DNA of 64,000 bases. It comes from Chitinimonas_A lacunae (GTDB lineage: Bacteria > Pseudomonadota > Gammaproteobacteria > Burkholderiales > Chitinimonadaceae). The notes below the pieces were generated by a model. It searched no databases, was not told the DNA's origin, and saw nothing but the letters and a program-made list of their open reading frames with translations. The DNA lies in the NCBI RefSeq assembly GCF_042650885.1, contig NZ_JBHSBU010000001.1:62001-126000 (forward strand). The letters run 5' to 3'. Below are positions 8,163 through 16,653 of this stretch, one piece after another; position 1 is the first letter of the stretch; each line of letters starts with the position of its first letter. The position numbers and the translations under genes are program-made.

Positions 8163-9177
8163 CGTCCGCCTCCGCATTGGCCAGTTCATGGGCCAGCCGA
8201 GTCCAGGCTGCCAGTTCCGGCTTGCCCGGCTTGCGGGCACCGAAGAACTGCACGATCAGTTCGCCCGCTTCATCGAAGCATTCGAGCGAAGTCACCATGC
8301 CGTCGCTGGTGGGCTTGCTGACCACCCAGACCCGGGCGAACAGGTCCATGCGCAGATGCAGATTAAAGCCCGGATCGAGCACATTGAGCCACGGCCCCAT
8401 CGGCTCGATCCGCTTGACCGGGCCGGTATGGATCTGGATGCAGCCGGGGCTGCCGACAAAGGCCATGATGGGCAGGCCAGTATGGGCGGCTTCGCGCAGC
8501 ATGGTTTCGACCGCGTCGGTACCGACCGGCCGCGCCAGCCCGTCGGGCGCCAGCCGCAGCGCCTGTTCGCGGGCAACACCAAAGCGGCGCAGCAGTGGGA
8601 AGAACTCGTGGGTGTCCTGTAGGGCAAGCCAACCGGCACGGAAGCCTGCCACATCGATTTCCGCATCGCGCACCACACTGGGCTGCGGCCGTTCGCGGTC
8701 GGGACTCAACGCTGCCGGCTGGCTGGCGTAATGGGCGACCAGCTGCTCGAACGCGGCCTGATCGCTGTCGCCGGTCAGAAACACCTTATGCACGGCGTCG
8801 CCGAAGCGGTCGAAGAACTGCAAGGAACAGCGCTCGCCGCGCAAGGCAAAGCCATAGCGCCACTGGCTGAGGAAAAAGCGCAGGTCGATCTCGTCGTTGA
8901 GGGCAAGTCCGATATGGCCGTCGATGCTGACATTGCCGTAGATGCCGGTCTTTTCGTGGACCGCGGCTTCGTTGCGGGTCAGGGTCATCACCGGGCCGAG
9001 CGGTTCGAGTGCACCCAGCAGTTCGGCGAATTTGGGAAACAGCGTCACTGCCAGCGGGTCGGCAGCGACCAGTTCGGCTTCGCTCACCCCGAGTTCACGG
9101 GCGGCGTCACGGGCACGCAGGCGTGGCTGATGGCGCTTGAGCGCTTGATAGGATTGCCACAGATCGGTCGCGTTCAT
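8146..9177 (-). CDS. hmuS: Hemin-degrading / heme-trafficking factor HmuS
   Basis: This 343-residue protein has two tandem HemS/ChuS-like repeats: the first around GPVMTLTRNEAAVHEKTGIYGNVS, the second around GLPIMAFVGSPGCIQIHTGPVKR. The C-terminal MDLFARVWVVSKPTSDGMVTSLE is also typical. Family members bind heme in the cytoplasm and release iron or hand heme on. It is placed between the receptor and hmuT, the usual order in proteobacterial hmu loci. The start at 9177 is preceded by AGGAG. Confidence 0.93.
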   Translation of the reverse strand: MNATDLWQSYQALKRHQPRLRARDAARELGVSEAELVAADPLAVTLFPKFAELLGALEPLGPVMTLTRNEAAVHEKTGIYGNVSIDGHIGLALNDEIDLRFFLSQWRYGFALRGERCSLQFFDRFGDAVHKVFLTGDSDQAAFEQLVAHYASQPAALSPDRERPQPSVVRDAEIDVAGFRAGWLALQDTHEFFPLLRRFGVAREQALRLAPDGLARPVGTDAVETMLREAAHTGLPIMAFVGSPGCIQIHTGPVKRIEPMGPWLNVLDPGFNLHLRMDLFARVWVVSKPTSDGMVTSLECFDEAGELIVQFFGARKPGKPELAAWTRLAHELANAEADDATLA

Positions 9178-9204
9178 CGCTTCTCCTGAGGGGAAAGTGC
9201 GCGT

Positions 9205-11373
9205 TTAGAAGCGCAGTTCGAGATTCGCCGCCACATTGCGGCCCGGTTGGCTATAGCGGTCGAGCGGCGCGCCGGTGGCGGCCAGGCCACGGGTATCGCT
9301 CCACAGCCAGTGCTTGCGGTCGCCCAGGTTGTAGACGCCGATATGCAGGCTGCCGGCGCGACCGAAACGCCATTCGGCGGTCAGGTCTAGCGTGCCCCAG
9401 CCCGGGGTGCGGAAGCCGTCAGGACGGCTGACCCGTTTCTTGCGCGCAGCGCCACGGGCAAGCAGGCCCACCTGCCACTGTTCGAAACGGTAATCGGCGC
9501 GCAGATGGCCGCTCAGCGGGTCGACGCTGTCGAGCGGCACTTGGTCGCTAGTGATATCGCCGCGAGCGATCGCCAGGGCGCCGCTCAGGGTCAGACGGGG
9601 CAGGGCCAGCCAGGCCGCCTTGAGTTCCAGTCCGCTGATGCGCACGCGGTCGAGGTTCTGGGCCTGGTATTCGAGCGCCACGCCGTTGTGGTTGGTGTCG
9701 CGCGGCGAGACCAGCACCTGCTCGATAAAGTCGCGGTAACGGTTGTGGTAGGCCGTGGCTGACCATTCGAAACCCTGGCTGCGGTAGCGGGTGCCGAGTT
9801 CGAGACTGCGGCTCTTTTCCGCCTTCAGCTGGGGGTTGGGCAGCACTTCGTAGCCGAACAGCGGGTTGGCGAACACCAGCATGGCGTCGTCAAAGCCCGG
9901 GGTGCGAAAACCGCTGCCGAGCTGGGCAAAACCGGTCCAGCCGCTGCCCAGCGGCAGGCTCAGTGCGAGACGGGGCGACCAGGCCGAGTCGCTGTAGTCG
10001 CTGACCAGATGATTGAACGGGTTGCTCAGCGCGAACAGGGCATCGGGGCTGGGATTCAGCTCGTAGTGGTCGTAGCGCAGCGAAGGCGTCACGGTCATCC
10101 CCGAGGCCCAGGCCAGCTCATCCTGTACAAACAGGCCCCAGCGGGTATTGCGGTTATCGGGGAAGGTCTTGTGCGGGAACTGTTCGCCGCCGACGCGCTT
10201 ATTGGGCGGGATGCCGGGACGGTATTCGGTGCGGTCGCGCCAGCGTTCGGTCTGGCTGCGGGTGTATTCGCCGCCCCAGACGATGCTGTGGACCAGGTCG
10301 CCGCCGTCGAGCCGGTGGGTGAGCTGGGCATCGAAGGCATCGAGCTCCTGGTCGAAACGACCTTCGCTGACCCGGCGCACGGCGCCCGGGCGCCATTCGT
10401 CAACCAGCTCGCTCGAATCGAGGGTCTGGTGCGACCAGCTCAGGCGGGCGGCGCTAAACGGGCCGCTGCCACGGTAGTCGTAGGCCAGCGTGCTGCGGCG
10501 ACGCTGGCTCTGGTCGTGGCTGTCCTGGGCCAGCACACTGGCGCTCAGATTGGACAGCAGACGGCCATCGACTTCGCGCTCGAATTGTTCGTGCGTGAGG
10601 CTGAGCCGCTGGTCCGGGAGCAACTGCCATTCGAGCTTGGCCAGTGCGTTATGGCTGTTCCAGTCAAGCGGGTTGGGGGTGGTGCGGCTGGCACCGATCG
10701 AGTCGTTGCTGCCCTGGTTATCCAGATTGTGCCCCCGGCGTGCGGTCAGGCTCAGCAGCGCGGCGAAGTTGCCGCTGCGCAGGGCCATCTGGCCGCCGAG
10801 CTTGCTGCTTTCATCGGCACCATGATAGGCCAGGCTGGCGCGGCCGCCGAAACGGGCGTTCGGTTCGAGCAGATCCTGCGGCGACAGTGTGCGATAGGCG
10901 ACCACCCCGCCGATGGCGTCGGCGCCATAGAGGCCGGAGTAGGGGCCTTTGACGATCTCGACCGCCGCCAGGCTGTCGAGCTCGACCAGATCGCGACTGG
11001 AAATGGCGGCGCCGCCGCCTTGATACAGATCGGGCAGACGCACGCCGTCCACGGTCATCAGGAGCCGGTTGCCATCGATGCCACGGATGGTAAAGCCGGC
11101 ATTTCCGCGCCGGTTCGGGTCACGGGCGACCGAGACGCCGGGCTCATCGGCCACCAGCGATTGGATATCGCGCACACGCGAGCGGTCGGTGCCTTCAGGC
11201 GCGAGGACGGCGACATTGGGGGCGGTCTCTTCGGTTTTCTTTTCCAGGCGGCTTGCCGTCACCGACACGGTGGGCAGGGCGGCGGCAGCGGCGGTCGGGG
11301 TATCGGCGAAGGCCGGCAGCACCGGCAAGGTGGCCAGCAAGGCGGCCAAGGGACGCAGGCGTGCGCCAGTCAT
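9205..11373 (-). CDS. TonB-dependent heme/hemoglobin receptor
   Basis: This 722-residue outer-membrane receptor has a signal peptide (MTGARLRPLAALLATLPVLPAFA) and a TonB-box-like TVSVTASR. A plug domain follows, with SVARDPNRRGNAGFTIRGIDGNR and EIVKGPYSGLYGADAIGG, and then a long beta barrel ending in the aromatic signature ANLELRF. The plug and the FRTPGFDDAM motif resemble HmuR/HemR-type heme receptors. Start 11373 fits the signal peptide; a longer frame to 11475 would read through the terminator-like hairpin and lacks a signal. It is followed by hmuS, hmuT, hmuU and hmuV. Confidence 0.92.
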   Translation of the reverse strand: MTGARLRPLAALLATLPVLPAFADTPTAAAAALPTVSVTASRLEKKTEETAPNVAVLAPEGTDRSRVRDIQSLVADEPGVSVARDPNRRGNAGFTIRGIDGNRLLMTVDGVRLPDLYQGGGAAISSRDLVELDSLAAVEIVKGPYSGLYGADAIGGVVAYRTLSPQDLLEPNARFGGRASLAYHGADESSKLGGQMALRSGNFAALLSLTARRGHNLDNQGSNDSIGASRTTPNPLDWNSHNALAKLEWQLLPDQRLSLTHEQFEREVDGRLLSNLSASVLAQDSHDQSQRRRSTLAYDYRGSGPFSAARLSWSHQTLDSSELVDEWRPGAVRRVSEGRFDQELDAFDAQLTHRLDGGDLVHSIVWGGEYTRSQTERWRDRTEYRPGIPPNKRVGGEQFPHKTFPDNRNTRWGLFVQDELAWASGMTVTPSLRYDHYELNPSPDALFALSNPFNHLVSDYSDSAWSPRLALSLPLGSGWTGFAQLGSGFRTPGFDDAMLVFANPLFGYEVLPNPQLKAEKSRSLELGTRYRSQGFEWSATAYHNRYRDFIEQVLVSPRDTNHNGVALEYQAQNLDRVRISGLELKAAWLALPRLTLSGALAIARGDITSDQVPLDSVDPLSGHLRADYRFEQWQVGLLARGAARKKRVSRPDGFRTPGWGTLDLTAEWRFGRAGSLHIGVYNLGDRKHWLWSDTRGLAATGAPLDRYSQPGRNVAANLELRF

Positions 11374-11425
11374 AACGGGAAAGCTCCAAGCAGATCGGTC
11401 AGGCGCGGCAGCGCCACAGGACGGC

Positions 11426-11473
11426 AAAAAAATCGCCCCGAGCGGCGACACCGCTTCGGCCGTCGCTCGGGGC
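11426..11473 (-). terminator. Strong terminator-like hairpin between hemP and the heme receptor
   Basis: On the minus strand a perfect 10-bp stem GCCCCGAGCG/CGCTCGGGGC is followed by GA and seven T. It lies downstream of hemP and about 50 bases before the receptor start, so it can end or attenuate transcripts from the hemP promoter. Confidence 0.7.
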
Positions 11474-11580
11474 AAGGGCTTGGCTGGCTATCCCGACCGC
11501 ACGAACCCTGCGAGGAAGGCGCGGCTAACGGAACTGGCTGGCTACATCGTCATGGATCGGGTGAATCCACCCGGCCACCC

Positions 11581-11739
11581 TCACTTGGTGAGAATGAGCT
11601 TTCCGTTGCGGGTCATCCGCAGGCGGTACAGCTCGCCCTGGTGGGTGATCAGCAACTCCGGCTGACCTCGCAACAGGGTGCGCGCTTCAATGATCGTTGG
11701 GAGCGGGCGGGCAGGTTTGGGGGGGTGGGCGGCATTCAT
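11581..11739 (-). CDS. hemP: Hemin uptake protein HemP
   Basis: This 52-residue protein was found by reading the sequence directly. Its C-terminus (GELYRLRMTRNGKLILTK) is the hallmark of the HemP/HmuP family. These small proteins accompany heme receptors, and in some bacteria they are needed for receptor expression. The N-terminus is proline-rich. No ribosome-binding site precedes the ATG. Instead a promoter with TTGCCA, a 17-base spacer and TATCAT ends seven bases before it, suggesting a leaderless message. A Fur-box-like site covers the -10 region. Confidence 0.9.
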   Translation of the reverse strand: MNAAHPPKPARPLPTIIEARTLLRGQPELLITHQGELYRLRMTRNGKLILTK

Positions 11740-11742
11740 GTT

Positions 11743-11761
11743 GCGAATGATAATGATTCTC
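11743..11761 (-). promoter_or_regulatory. Fur box over the hemP promoter
   Basis: This 19-base site matches the classic Fur consensus at about 14 of 19 positions when read on the minus strand (GAGAATCATTATCATTCGC). It covers the -10 hexamer of the hemP promoter, so iron-loaded Fur would block polymerase. Confidence 0.8.
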
Positions 11762-11775
11762 GTTTTTTATGGCAA
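11747..11775 (-). promoter_or_regulatory. hemP promoter (-35 TTGCCA, -10 TATCAT)
   Basis: Read on the minus strand, TTGCCA (11770-11775) and TATCAT (11747-11752) are separated by exactly 17 bases. The predicted start of transcription is within one or two bases of the hemP ATG. Confidence 0.6.
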
Positions 11776-11908
11776 GCGTCCAGTTGAGAGAAAAAGGAGG
11801 AGGATCAATCCAGCGGAGGACGGGTGAGTCAGGCAGAAGAAGGCACGACGTAGCGATCGGTTACTGCGCCTTGGGATTCTGGCGCAGCAACCGGACGATA
11901 AGCTTGAC

Positions 11909-12649
11909 TCACCGCTCCGGCGCCCGCCCAAAAAACGGCAGGGCCCGCTGCGGTGGGGCGGAGAAGTGCAGCGTGGTAGGCTGGGTCAGCCATTCGTCGC
12001 GCCAGATCACCACCACCCGGCCGTTTTTCGGGTCGACCGCAAGCGGTGTGCGCCGACCTGCGCTCTCCAGCTCAGCACGCGCGCCAGTCGGCAGCACGAA
12101 CACGGCGCCTTCTTCCTGACTGAACAGATTGGACAGCTTCATCCAGGCCCGCTGATACCAGGGCGTCATCGACTTGAGTTGCGCGGCCGAGCGGTTGAGC
12201 GCGGCGCGTAGCGTGGTGGCGGGCAGTTCGGTCTGGGGCAGGTTGAGCCAGAACGAGGCCAGCAGCACCAATTCGCCCGGCGCCCGGTTGCTGTGCAGCT
12301 CAGCCTTGTCGGCCAACGCGGCGGGGCGCAGCGGGATGTCGATTTCGCCATGCGGGCCGATCGGGATCGCCTCCTGAAACGTCGGCCCGAGCAGATAGAG
12401 CCTGACTCCGACCAGATTGCCGTCCGGCCGTGCCGGCAATAGACGCATCTCCAGCCGCAGCGGACCGGCTTCGCGCTGAAAGCGGCTCAGCCATTCATAG
12501 GTCTTGGCATAAGGCAGAAAGCCGGGATCGCGTTGCAAGCCTTGTTGGGCGGCGATCGCCGTGACGGGCCGGGTCGGCGCCGGTGCGGGATTGGCCAGCA
12601 CGGTGCAAGTCAGCAGCAAAGGCAGGCAGAGGCGGGCGAAACGGGGCAA
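11909..12649 (-). CDS. Secreted protein of unknown function
   Basis: This gene was not recognised. The preferred start is TTG at 12649, with AGGAG seven bases upstream. It yields a 246-residue protein with a signal peptide (PRFARLCLPLLLTCTVLANP). The mature part is soluble, with no clear domain. A RPDGNLVGVRLYLLGPTFQEA segment and an alternating beta-like region follow, and the end is proline/arginine-rich. An in-frame ATG at 12727 would overlap the upstream promoter region of cadR and has no signal peptide. The gene is divergent from cadR, so a shared intergenic region of about 100 bases could couple their control, though nothing links this protein to metals. Confidence 0.65.
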   Translation of the reverse strand: MPRFARLCLPLLLTCTVLANPAPAPTRPVTAIAAQQGLQRDPGFLPYAKTYEWLSRFQREAGPLRLEMRLLPARPDGNLVGVRLYLLGPTFQEAIPIGPHGEIDIPLRPAALADKAELHSNRAPGELVLLASFWLNLPQTELPATTLRAALNRSAAQLKSMTPWYQRAWMKLSNLFSQEEGAVFVLPTGARAELESAGRRTPLAVDPKNGRVVVIWRDEWLTQPTTLHFSAPPQRALPFFGRAPER

Positions 12650-12753
12650 GGCGGTCTCCTGATAAACGGTCGGTCGGATTATAGGGGAGGGCAGACGCTT
12701 GCCCGCAGCGCCAGGCCGGCCTAGCATCGCTGGATCGTCTGCGGAGTCCCACC

Positions 12754-13203
12754 ATGTTGAAGATCGGCGAACTTGCCCAACGCACCGGCTGCCAGGTCGA
12801 AACCGTGCGTTACTACGAACGCGAAGGTCTGCTGCCGCCGCCCGGCCGCAGCCAGGGCAACTACCGGATGTATGGCGAGAGCCATGTCGAGCGTCTGCAA
12901 TTCATCCGCCATTGCCGTGCACTCGATATGACCCTCGATGAAATCCGGGTACTGCTGGCCAGCCGCGACGCTCCCGACCAGAGCTGCGCCGAAGCCAATG
13001 CGCTGCTCGATGCCCATATCGGCCATGTGGCTGCCCGTATCGAAGAACTACGCCGGCTCGAAGCCCAACTGCTCGATCTGCGCCACCGCTGCGGCGCCGC
13101 CCAGGCCGCGCGCGACTGCGGCATTCTGCGCGAACTGGCCGAACCCGGGCCGTTGCCGATCCGTGAAGAAGGCTGCCGGGTCGGCGGTACGCACAAGCAC
13201 TGA
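12754..13203 (+). CDS. cadR: MerR-family regulator, Cd(II)/Pb(II)-responsive type
   Basis: This 149-residue protein has an N-terminal MerR winged helix (MLKIGELAQRTGCQVETVRYYEREGLL), a dimerisation helix, and the cysteine layout of CadR/PbrR: DQSC near residue 77 and RHRCGAAQAARDCGIL near residues 112-120. A short His-rich end (GGTHKH) could add a metal site. Such proteins twist promoters with 19-20 base spacers. No P-type ATPase or other metal exporter lies beside it, so its target is elsewhere or is the divergent gene at 12649. Family assignment is firm; metal specificity is inferred from the cysteines. Confidence 0.88.
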   Translation: MLKIGELAQRTGCQVETVRYYEREGLLPPPGRSQGNYRMYGESHVERLQFIRHCRALDMTLDEIRVLLASRDAPDQSCAEANALLDAHIGHVAARIEELRRLEAQLLDLRHRCGAAQAARDCGILRELAEPGPLPIREEGCRVGGTHKH

Positions 13204-13714
13204 GCCGGCTGCCGTCAAGACCGGCGTTTCATGCACAGGGCCGCGATGGCCTCGGACGCACTGTGTCCGGGAAAAGATCGGCGAAAAACCTCTTGCCGCC
13301 TTGATGGCGCTCACTGAGCGTCGGACCCGACCGAACCTGCTCGGGATGCTCTCAAAGATCCGGCAGTTCGAGGCGCTAGAGCATTTCCAGCCAATGCGGA
13401 GTCAGCGTGGCCGGACCTCAAAGCGCAGGCTCAACCAGGCTTGGTGGTGATGCCGACTTAAACGAAAATGCGCCAGCGGTCGTTTCCGGTAGACAGGGAA
13501 ACAAGTGCTCAACCCATTTCCGTCTGTTAAATATACAATTACCTGCCATTTACATATAAGTCAGATGCCATTTATATGGGCATTCTCTATGTGAATGGAA
13601 AAATTTCTGCACCATCAATATAAAGTCGCCCGGTAGAATGGCGACTTCGTCAATGCCTGGGTATCCAAGCCCGGGCATTCGTTTCCGTGCTGTATTGATT
13701 TGTCCGGGAGTCCC
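13204..13714. other. Gene-free stretch downstream of cadR
   Basis: I see no gene here. It contains one family A repeat (13376-13476) and, from about 13510 to 13640, an AT-rich tract that likely holds the promoter of the DUF1993 gene. An open minus-strand frame across this region and the next gene looks like an antisense shadow. Confidence 0.65.
13376..13476 (+). repeat. Family A dispersed repeat, copy 2
   Basis: The left end CTAGAGCATTTCCAG and right end AAAATGCGCCAG are the imperfect inverted arms. The interior has CGGAGTCAGCGTGGCCGGAC, CTCAAAGCGCAGGC, TCAACCAGGCTTGGTGG and GCCGACTTAAACG, all recurrent in other copies. Confidence 0.75.
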
Positions 13715-14296
13715 ATGTCTATCGCGCCGCCGCCTGTTTCCCTTGACCAGCCGATCTATGCCCTGGCGCTGCCCTTGCTCGCCGAGGCGCTCGAAAGTGC
13801 CGCGCGGCTGTTGCGCAAAGCGGCAGCGGCGCCGGCCGGTCAGGCAGCGGCGGATTTGCTGCGTCAGCGTCTGGCACCCGATATGTTCTGTCTGGCCCAT
13901 CAGGTCGTGGTGCTGACTGACAGCCTGGAAGGCGCAGCGGCGCTGCTGGCGGGCGAGACGGACGAGCCCTTGGCCAGTCTGATCTTCAATCGCGGCGATG
14001 AAACGGCACTGGGGGAAATCGACCAGCAGCTCGAACAGAGCCTGGCCCGGCTCGAACGTGCCCGCGCCCGGCTGGCGGCCTTGCCGCGCGGCACTTACCG
14101 GCTGCGGCCCGGCGAAGTGGTGACGGTGGCGCGGCCCGGCCATGTGCGGCGCTTTGAAGCGCTCGATTTTGTCTGGCGTTATCTGCTGCCCAACGCCTAT
14201 TTCCATGTCTCGATGATTTACGCCTTGCTGCGACAGGCTGGCGTGGAAGTCGGCAAGGCGGATTTTCAGGGGCCGGCACCCTATTCGATCGTTTAG
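13715..14296 (+). CDS. DUF1993 family protein
   Basis: This 193-residue helical protein matches the DUF1993 family, of unknown function, related in fold to DinB-like four-helix bundles. Typical positions are LRQRLAPDMFCLAHQVVVLTD near residue 50 and the later ALDFVWRYLLPNAYFHVSMIYALLRQAGV. The start ATG at 13715 has GGGAG seven bases upstream; a TTG at 13700 is possible but poorer. It is a single gene between two family A repeats. Confidence 0.85.
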   Translation: MSIAPPPVSLDQPIYALALPLLAEALESAARLLRKAAAAPAGQAAADLLRQRLAPDMFCLAHQVVVLTDSLEGAAALLAGETDEPLASLIFNRGDETALGEIDQQLEQSLARLERARARLAALPRGTYRLRPGEVVTVARPGHVRRFEALDFVWRYLLPNAYFHVSMIYALLRQAGVEVGKADFQGPAPYSIV

Positions 14297-14309
14297 TGTC
14301 TTGCCCGAT

Positions 14310-14370
14310 AGTCGGACCTCAAAGCGCAGGCAGGCTCGGCAGCGACTCCGATTTGAACGGACATGCCGCA
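14310..14370 (+). repeat. Family A dispersed repeat, copy 3 (left end missing)
   Basis: Only the right half is present: GTCGGACCTCAAAGCGCAGG followed by GACTCCGATTTGAACGGACATG. The element begins about 14 bases after the DUF1993 stop. Confidence 0.6.
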
Positions 14371-14456
14371 GGGCGCCGGACGCCCAAAGCGGCCCGGACA
14401 ACGCAGCCGCTCTGGTCCGATACGACCGCGCCGGTCGAAACCGGCGCGGCAAGCGC

Positions 14457-15191
14457 TTAACACATATGTTGACCGCCGTTGATGGCGATATTGGCGCCGG
14501 TGATGAAGCCGGCGTTTTCACTGGCCAGGAAGACCACCAGCTCGGCCACTTCCTCGGGGCTGCCGAGTCGGCCGACCGGGATACCGGCGATGATGGCGTG
14601 ACGAACTTCTTCCTTGACCGCCATCACCATCTCAGTCGCGATATAACCCGGGCTGATGGTGTTGACGGTGACGCCTTTTTTCGCGACTTCCTGGGCCAGC
14701 GACTTGGTAAAGCCGTGCATGCCGGCTTTGGCGGCCGAGTAGTTGGTCTGGCCGAACTGGCCTTTCTGGCCGTTGATCGACGAGATATTGATGATCCGGC
14801 CGAAGTTGCGGTCCATCATCAGCTCGACAAACGGTTTGGTGACATTGAAGACCGAATCGAGGTCGGTGCGCAGTACCAGATCCCAGTCGAGCTTACTCAT
14901 CTTGCGGAAGGTGGTGTCCTTGGTGATACCAGCGTTGTTGACCAGGATATCCACCTCTCCCACATCGCGGCGCACCTGCTCTGCCATCGCCTGACAGGCA
15001 TCGAAATCGGCGACGTCGCACTGATAGGCATGAAAGGCATAGCCCTGTTCCTGCTGGTCGGCCAGCCATTGTTGCTCCCGGCCCGGCCGGCTGTAGGTCG
15101 TGACCACGGTGTAGCCCGCTTTGGCGAGACGCTGGCAGATGGCGGTGCCGATGCCTCCCATGCCCCCGGTCACTAGTGCGATTCTGGCCAT
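14457..15191 (-). CDS. phaB: Acetoacetyl-CoA reductase PhaB
   Basis: This 244-residue short-chain dehydrogenase reduces acetoacetyl-CoA to (R)-3-hydroxybutyryl-CoA for polyhydroxybutyrate synthesis. The NADPH-site TGGMGGIG is at residues 8-15, NNAGITKD is the SDR NNAG motif, and the catalytic Ser, Tyr and Lys sit in NISSINGQKGQFGQTNYSAAKAG. The GQFGQTNYSAAKAGMHGFTK stretch is highly typical of PhaB rather than FabG. The start at 15191 has AAGGAG eight bases upstream; longer frames run into the promoter. phaA and phaC are not in the window. Confidence 0.92.
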   Translation of the reverse strand: MARIALVTGGMGGIGTAICQRLAKAGYTVVTTYSRPGREQQWLADQQEQGYAFHAYQCDVADFDACQAMAEQVRRDVGEVDILVNNAGITKDTTFRKMSKLDWDLVLRTDLDSVFNVTKPFVELMMDRNFGRIINISSINGQKGQFGQTNYSAAKAGMHGFTKSLAQEVAKKGVTVNTISPGYIATEMVMAVKEEVRHAIIAGIPVGRLGSPEEVAELVVFLASENAGFITGANIAINGGQHMC

Positions 15192-15409
15192 GTTGCTGAC
15201 TCCTTTGTTGTGTCGAATGAGAGACTCAGTATGGTCGCTTGTGCAGGTTTCTTTGTTATGGCGACGCGACCGCCAATATAGACCACTGCGGCGCTGGTAA
15301 TAAACTGTAGCAAAACTACGAAATGACTGACGGTCGCCACGGCGCAACAGAGCCGGCAGCAAGGCAAGGGGCAGGTATAATCGGCGGGCCTTTGCTACCG
15401 CCATTTGCC

Positions 15410-16570
15410 ATGTCCCAACACGCCTTTACCGCCCATATCCAGCCTGGAACCCCGCCGCGCCACTGGTATGACGAAGCGCTGTGCCAGCCCGGTTTCCAGC
15501 GCGATCCTGCCCAGGCGCTGGCCATCGACCATTTGCAGCGACTCTACGACGAGCTGGTCGAATTCAAACGCAAGCGCGACCGGCTGTTCGGCCGCAGCCT
15601 GCTGCCCAGCCCGCCGGTGCCGCGCGGTCTGTATTTCTGGGGCGGGGTCGGCCGGGGCAAAAGTTTTCTGATGGATGGCTTCTTTGCCTGCGTCCCCTAC
15701 AAGCGCAAGCGGCGGCTGCATTTCCACCACTTTATGCGCGAGGTCCACAATGGTCTGCGCCGCCATCAGCGCGAAGCCGACCCGCTGGCCGAAGTCGCAG
15801 CCGAGATCGCCCGGGCCGCCCGCTTGTTGTGTTTCGATGAATTCCATGTGTCCGATATCGCCGATGCCATGATCCTCGGCCGCCTGCTGGAGCGGCTGTT
15901 CGAGGCAGGCGTGGTGCTGGTCGCGACCTCGAACTACGAGCCGGACGGGCTCTACCCCAACGGTCTGCAACGCGCCAATTTCCTGCCCACCATCGCCCTG
16001 ATCAAGTCGCGGCTCGACGTGGTCAATATCGATGGCGGCAACGACTACCGGATGCGCACGCTCGAAAACGCCGGCACCTATCTTTGCCCGATCACTACCG
16101 ATACAGACGAGCGACTCGACCGGATTTTCTCCCAATTGGCCACCGGCCCCGATCTGTCGTCCGAGCTGATCGTCGAAGACCGTCCCTTGCAGGCACGCCG
16201 CCATGCTGCCGGGGTGGTCTGGTTCGACTTTCCCGAACTGTGCATGGGGCCACGTTCGCAGAACGACTATCTGAGCCTGGCCCAGCAGTATCACAGCGTG
16301 ATCGTGTCCAATCTGCCCAGGCTCGCCTCGCGCCAATCGGCCGAGGCCCGGCGGCTGACCTGGCTGGTCGATGTGTTCTACGACCATCGGGTCAATCTGA
16401 TCATTTCGGCCGAGGCGCCGGTGGAGGAGATCTACACCGAAGGCACCTTTGCCAATGAATTCTTCCGTACCGCCAGCCGGCTGACTGAAATGCAGTCGCG
16501 CGAATACCTGGCCCTGGCGCACCAGTCTGCCCCGACCAAAGATCCAGCCATGACGATGGCTTTGACCTAA
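15410..16570 (+). CDS. zapE: Cell division ATPase ZapE (AFG1 family)
   Basis: This 386-residue AAA-type ATPase has Walker A GGVGRGKS at residues 78-85 and a Walker B LLCFDEFHVSDIADAMIL. It also has the AFG1/ZapE blocks MDGFFACVPYKRKRRLHFHHFM and NDYLSLAQQYHSVIVSNLPRL. ZapE associates with the divisome and is needed under stress in E. coli. The start ATG at 15410 gives the usual N-terminus; a TATAAT at 15376 lies about 30 bases upstream. The gene is divergent from phaB. Confidence 0.93.
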   Translation: MSQHAFTAHIQPGTPPRHWYDEALCQPGFQRDPAQALAIDHLQRLYDELVEFKRKRDRLFGRSLLPSPPVPRGLYFWGGVGRGKSFLMDGFFACVPYKRKRRLHFHHFMREVHNGLRRHQREADPLAEVAAEIARAARLLCFDEFHVSDIADAMILGRLLERLFEAGVVLVATSNYEPDGLYPNGLQRANFLPTIALIKSRLDVVNIDGGNDYRMRTLENAGTYLCPITTDTDERLDRIFSQLATGPDLSSELIVEDRPLQARRHAAGVVWFDFPELCMGPRSQNDYLSLAQQYHSVIVSNLPRLASRQSAEARRLTWLVDVFYDHRVNLIISAEAPVEEIYTEGTFANEFFRTASRLTEMQSREYLALAHQSAPTKDPAMTMALT

Positions 16571-16600
16571 TAGATTCATTTATAAATTATTGGCGCTCTG

Positions 16601-16620
16601 CTTCTTGCAGTGTTTTTGCC
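16601..16620 (-). repeat. Family B dispersed repeat, partial copy
   Basis: On the minus strand this reads GGCAAAAACACTGCAAGAAG, then an AT-rich tail towards 16571, like the other copies. It occupies most of the zapE-sugE gap. Confidence 0.4.
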
Positions 16621-16653
16621 GTTTATTTGATTCACTGCCTGAAGGAGCGTGTT

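Noticed and set aside
10009..11787. A 592-codon open frame on the plus strand opposite the heme receptor
   Set aside because: It runs antisense to a clear TonB-dependent receptor with signal peptide, plug and barrel. High GC content creates such long antisense frames; no family is seen.
13550..14521. A minus-strand protein opposite DUF1993
   Set aside because: It is a shadow frame without a ribosome-binding site. The plus-strand DUF1993 gene has a clear one and family motifs.
16571..16653. Possible guanidine riboswitch upstream of the SugE/Gdx gene
   Set aside because: I looked for the mini-ykkC pair of hairpins with ACGR loops and for the ykkC core; neither is present. The region holds a family B repeat instead.
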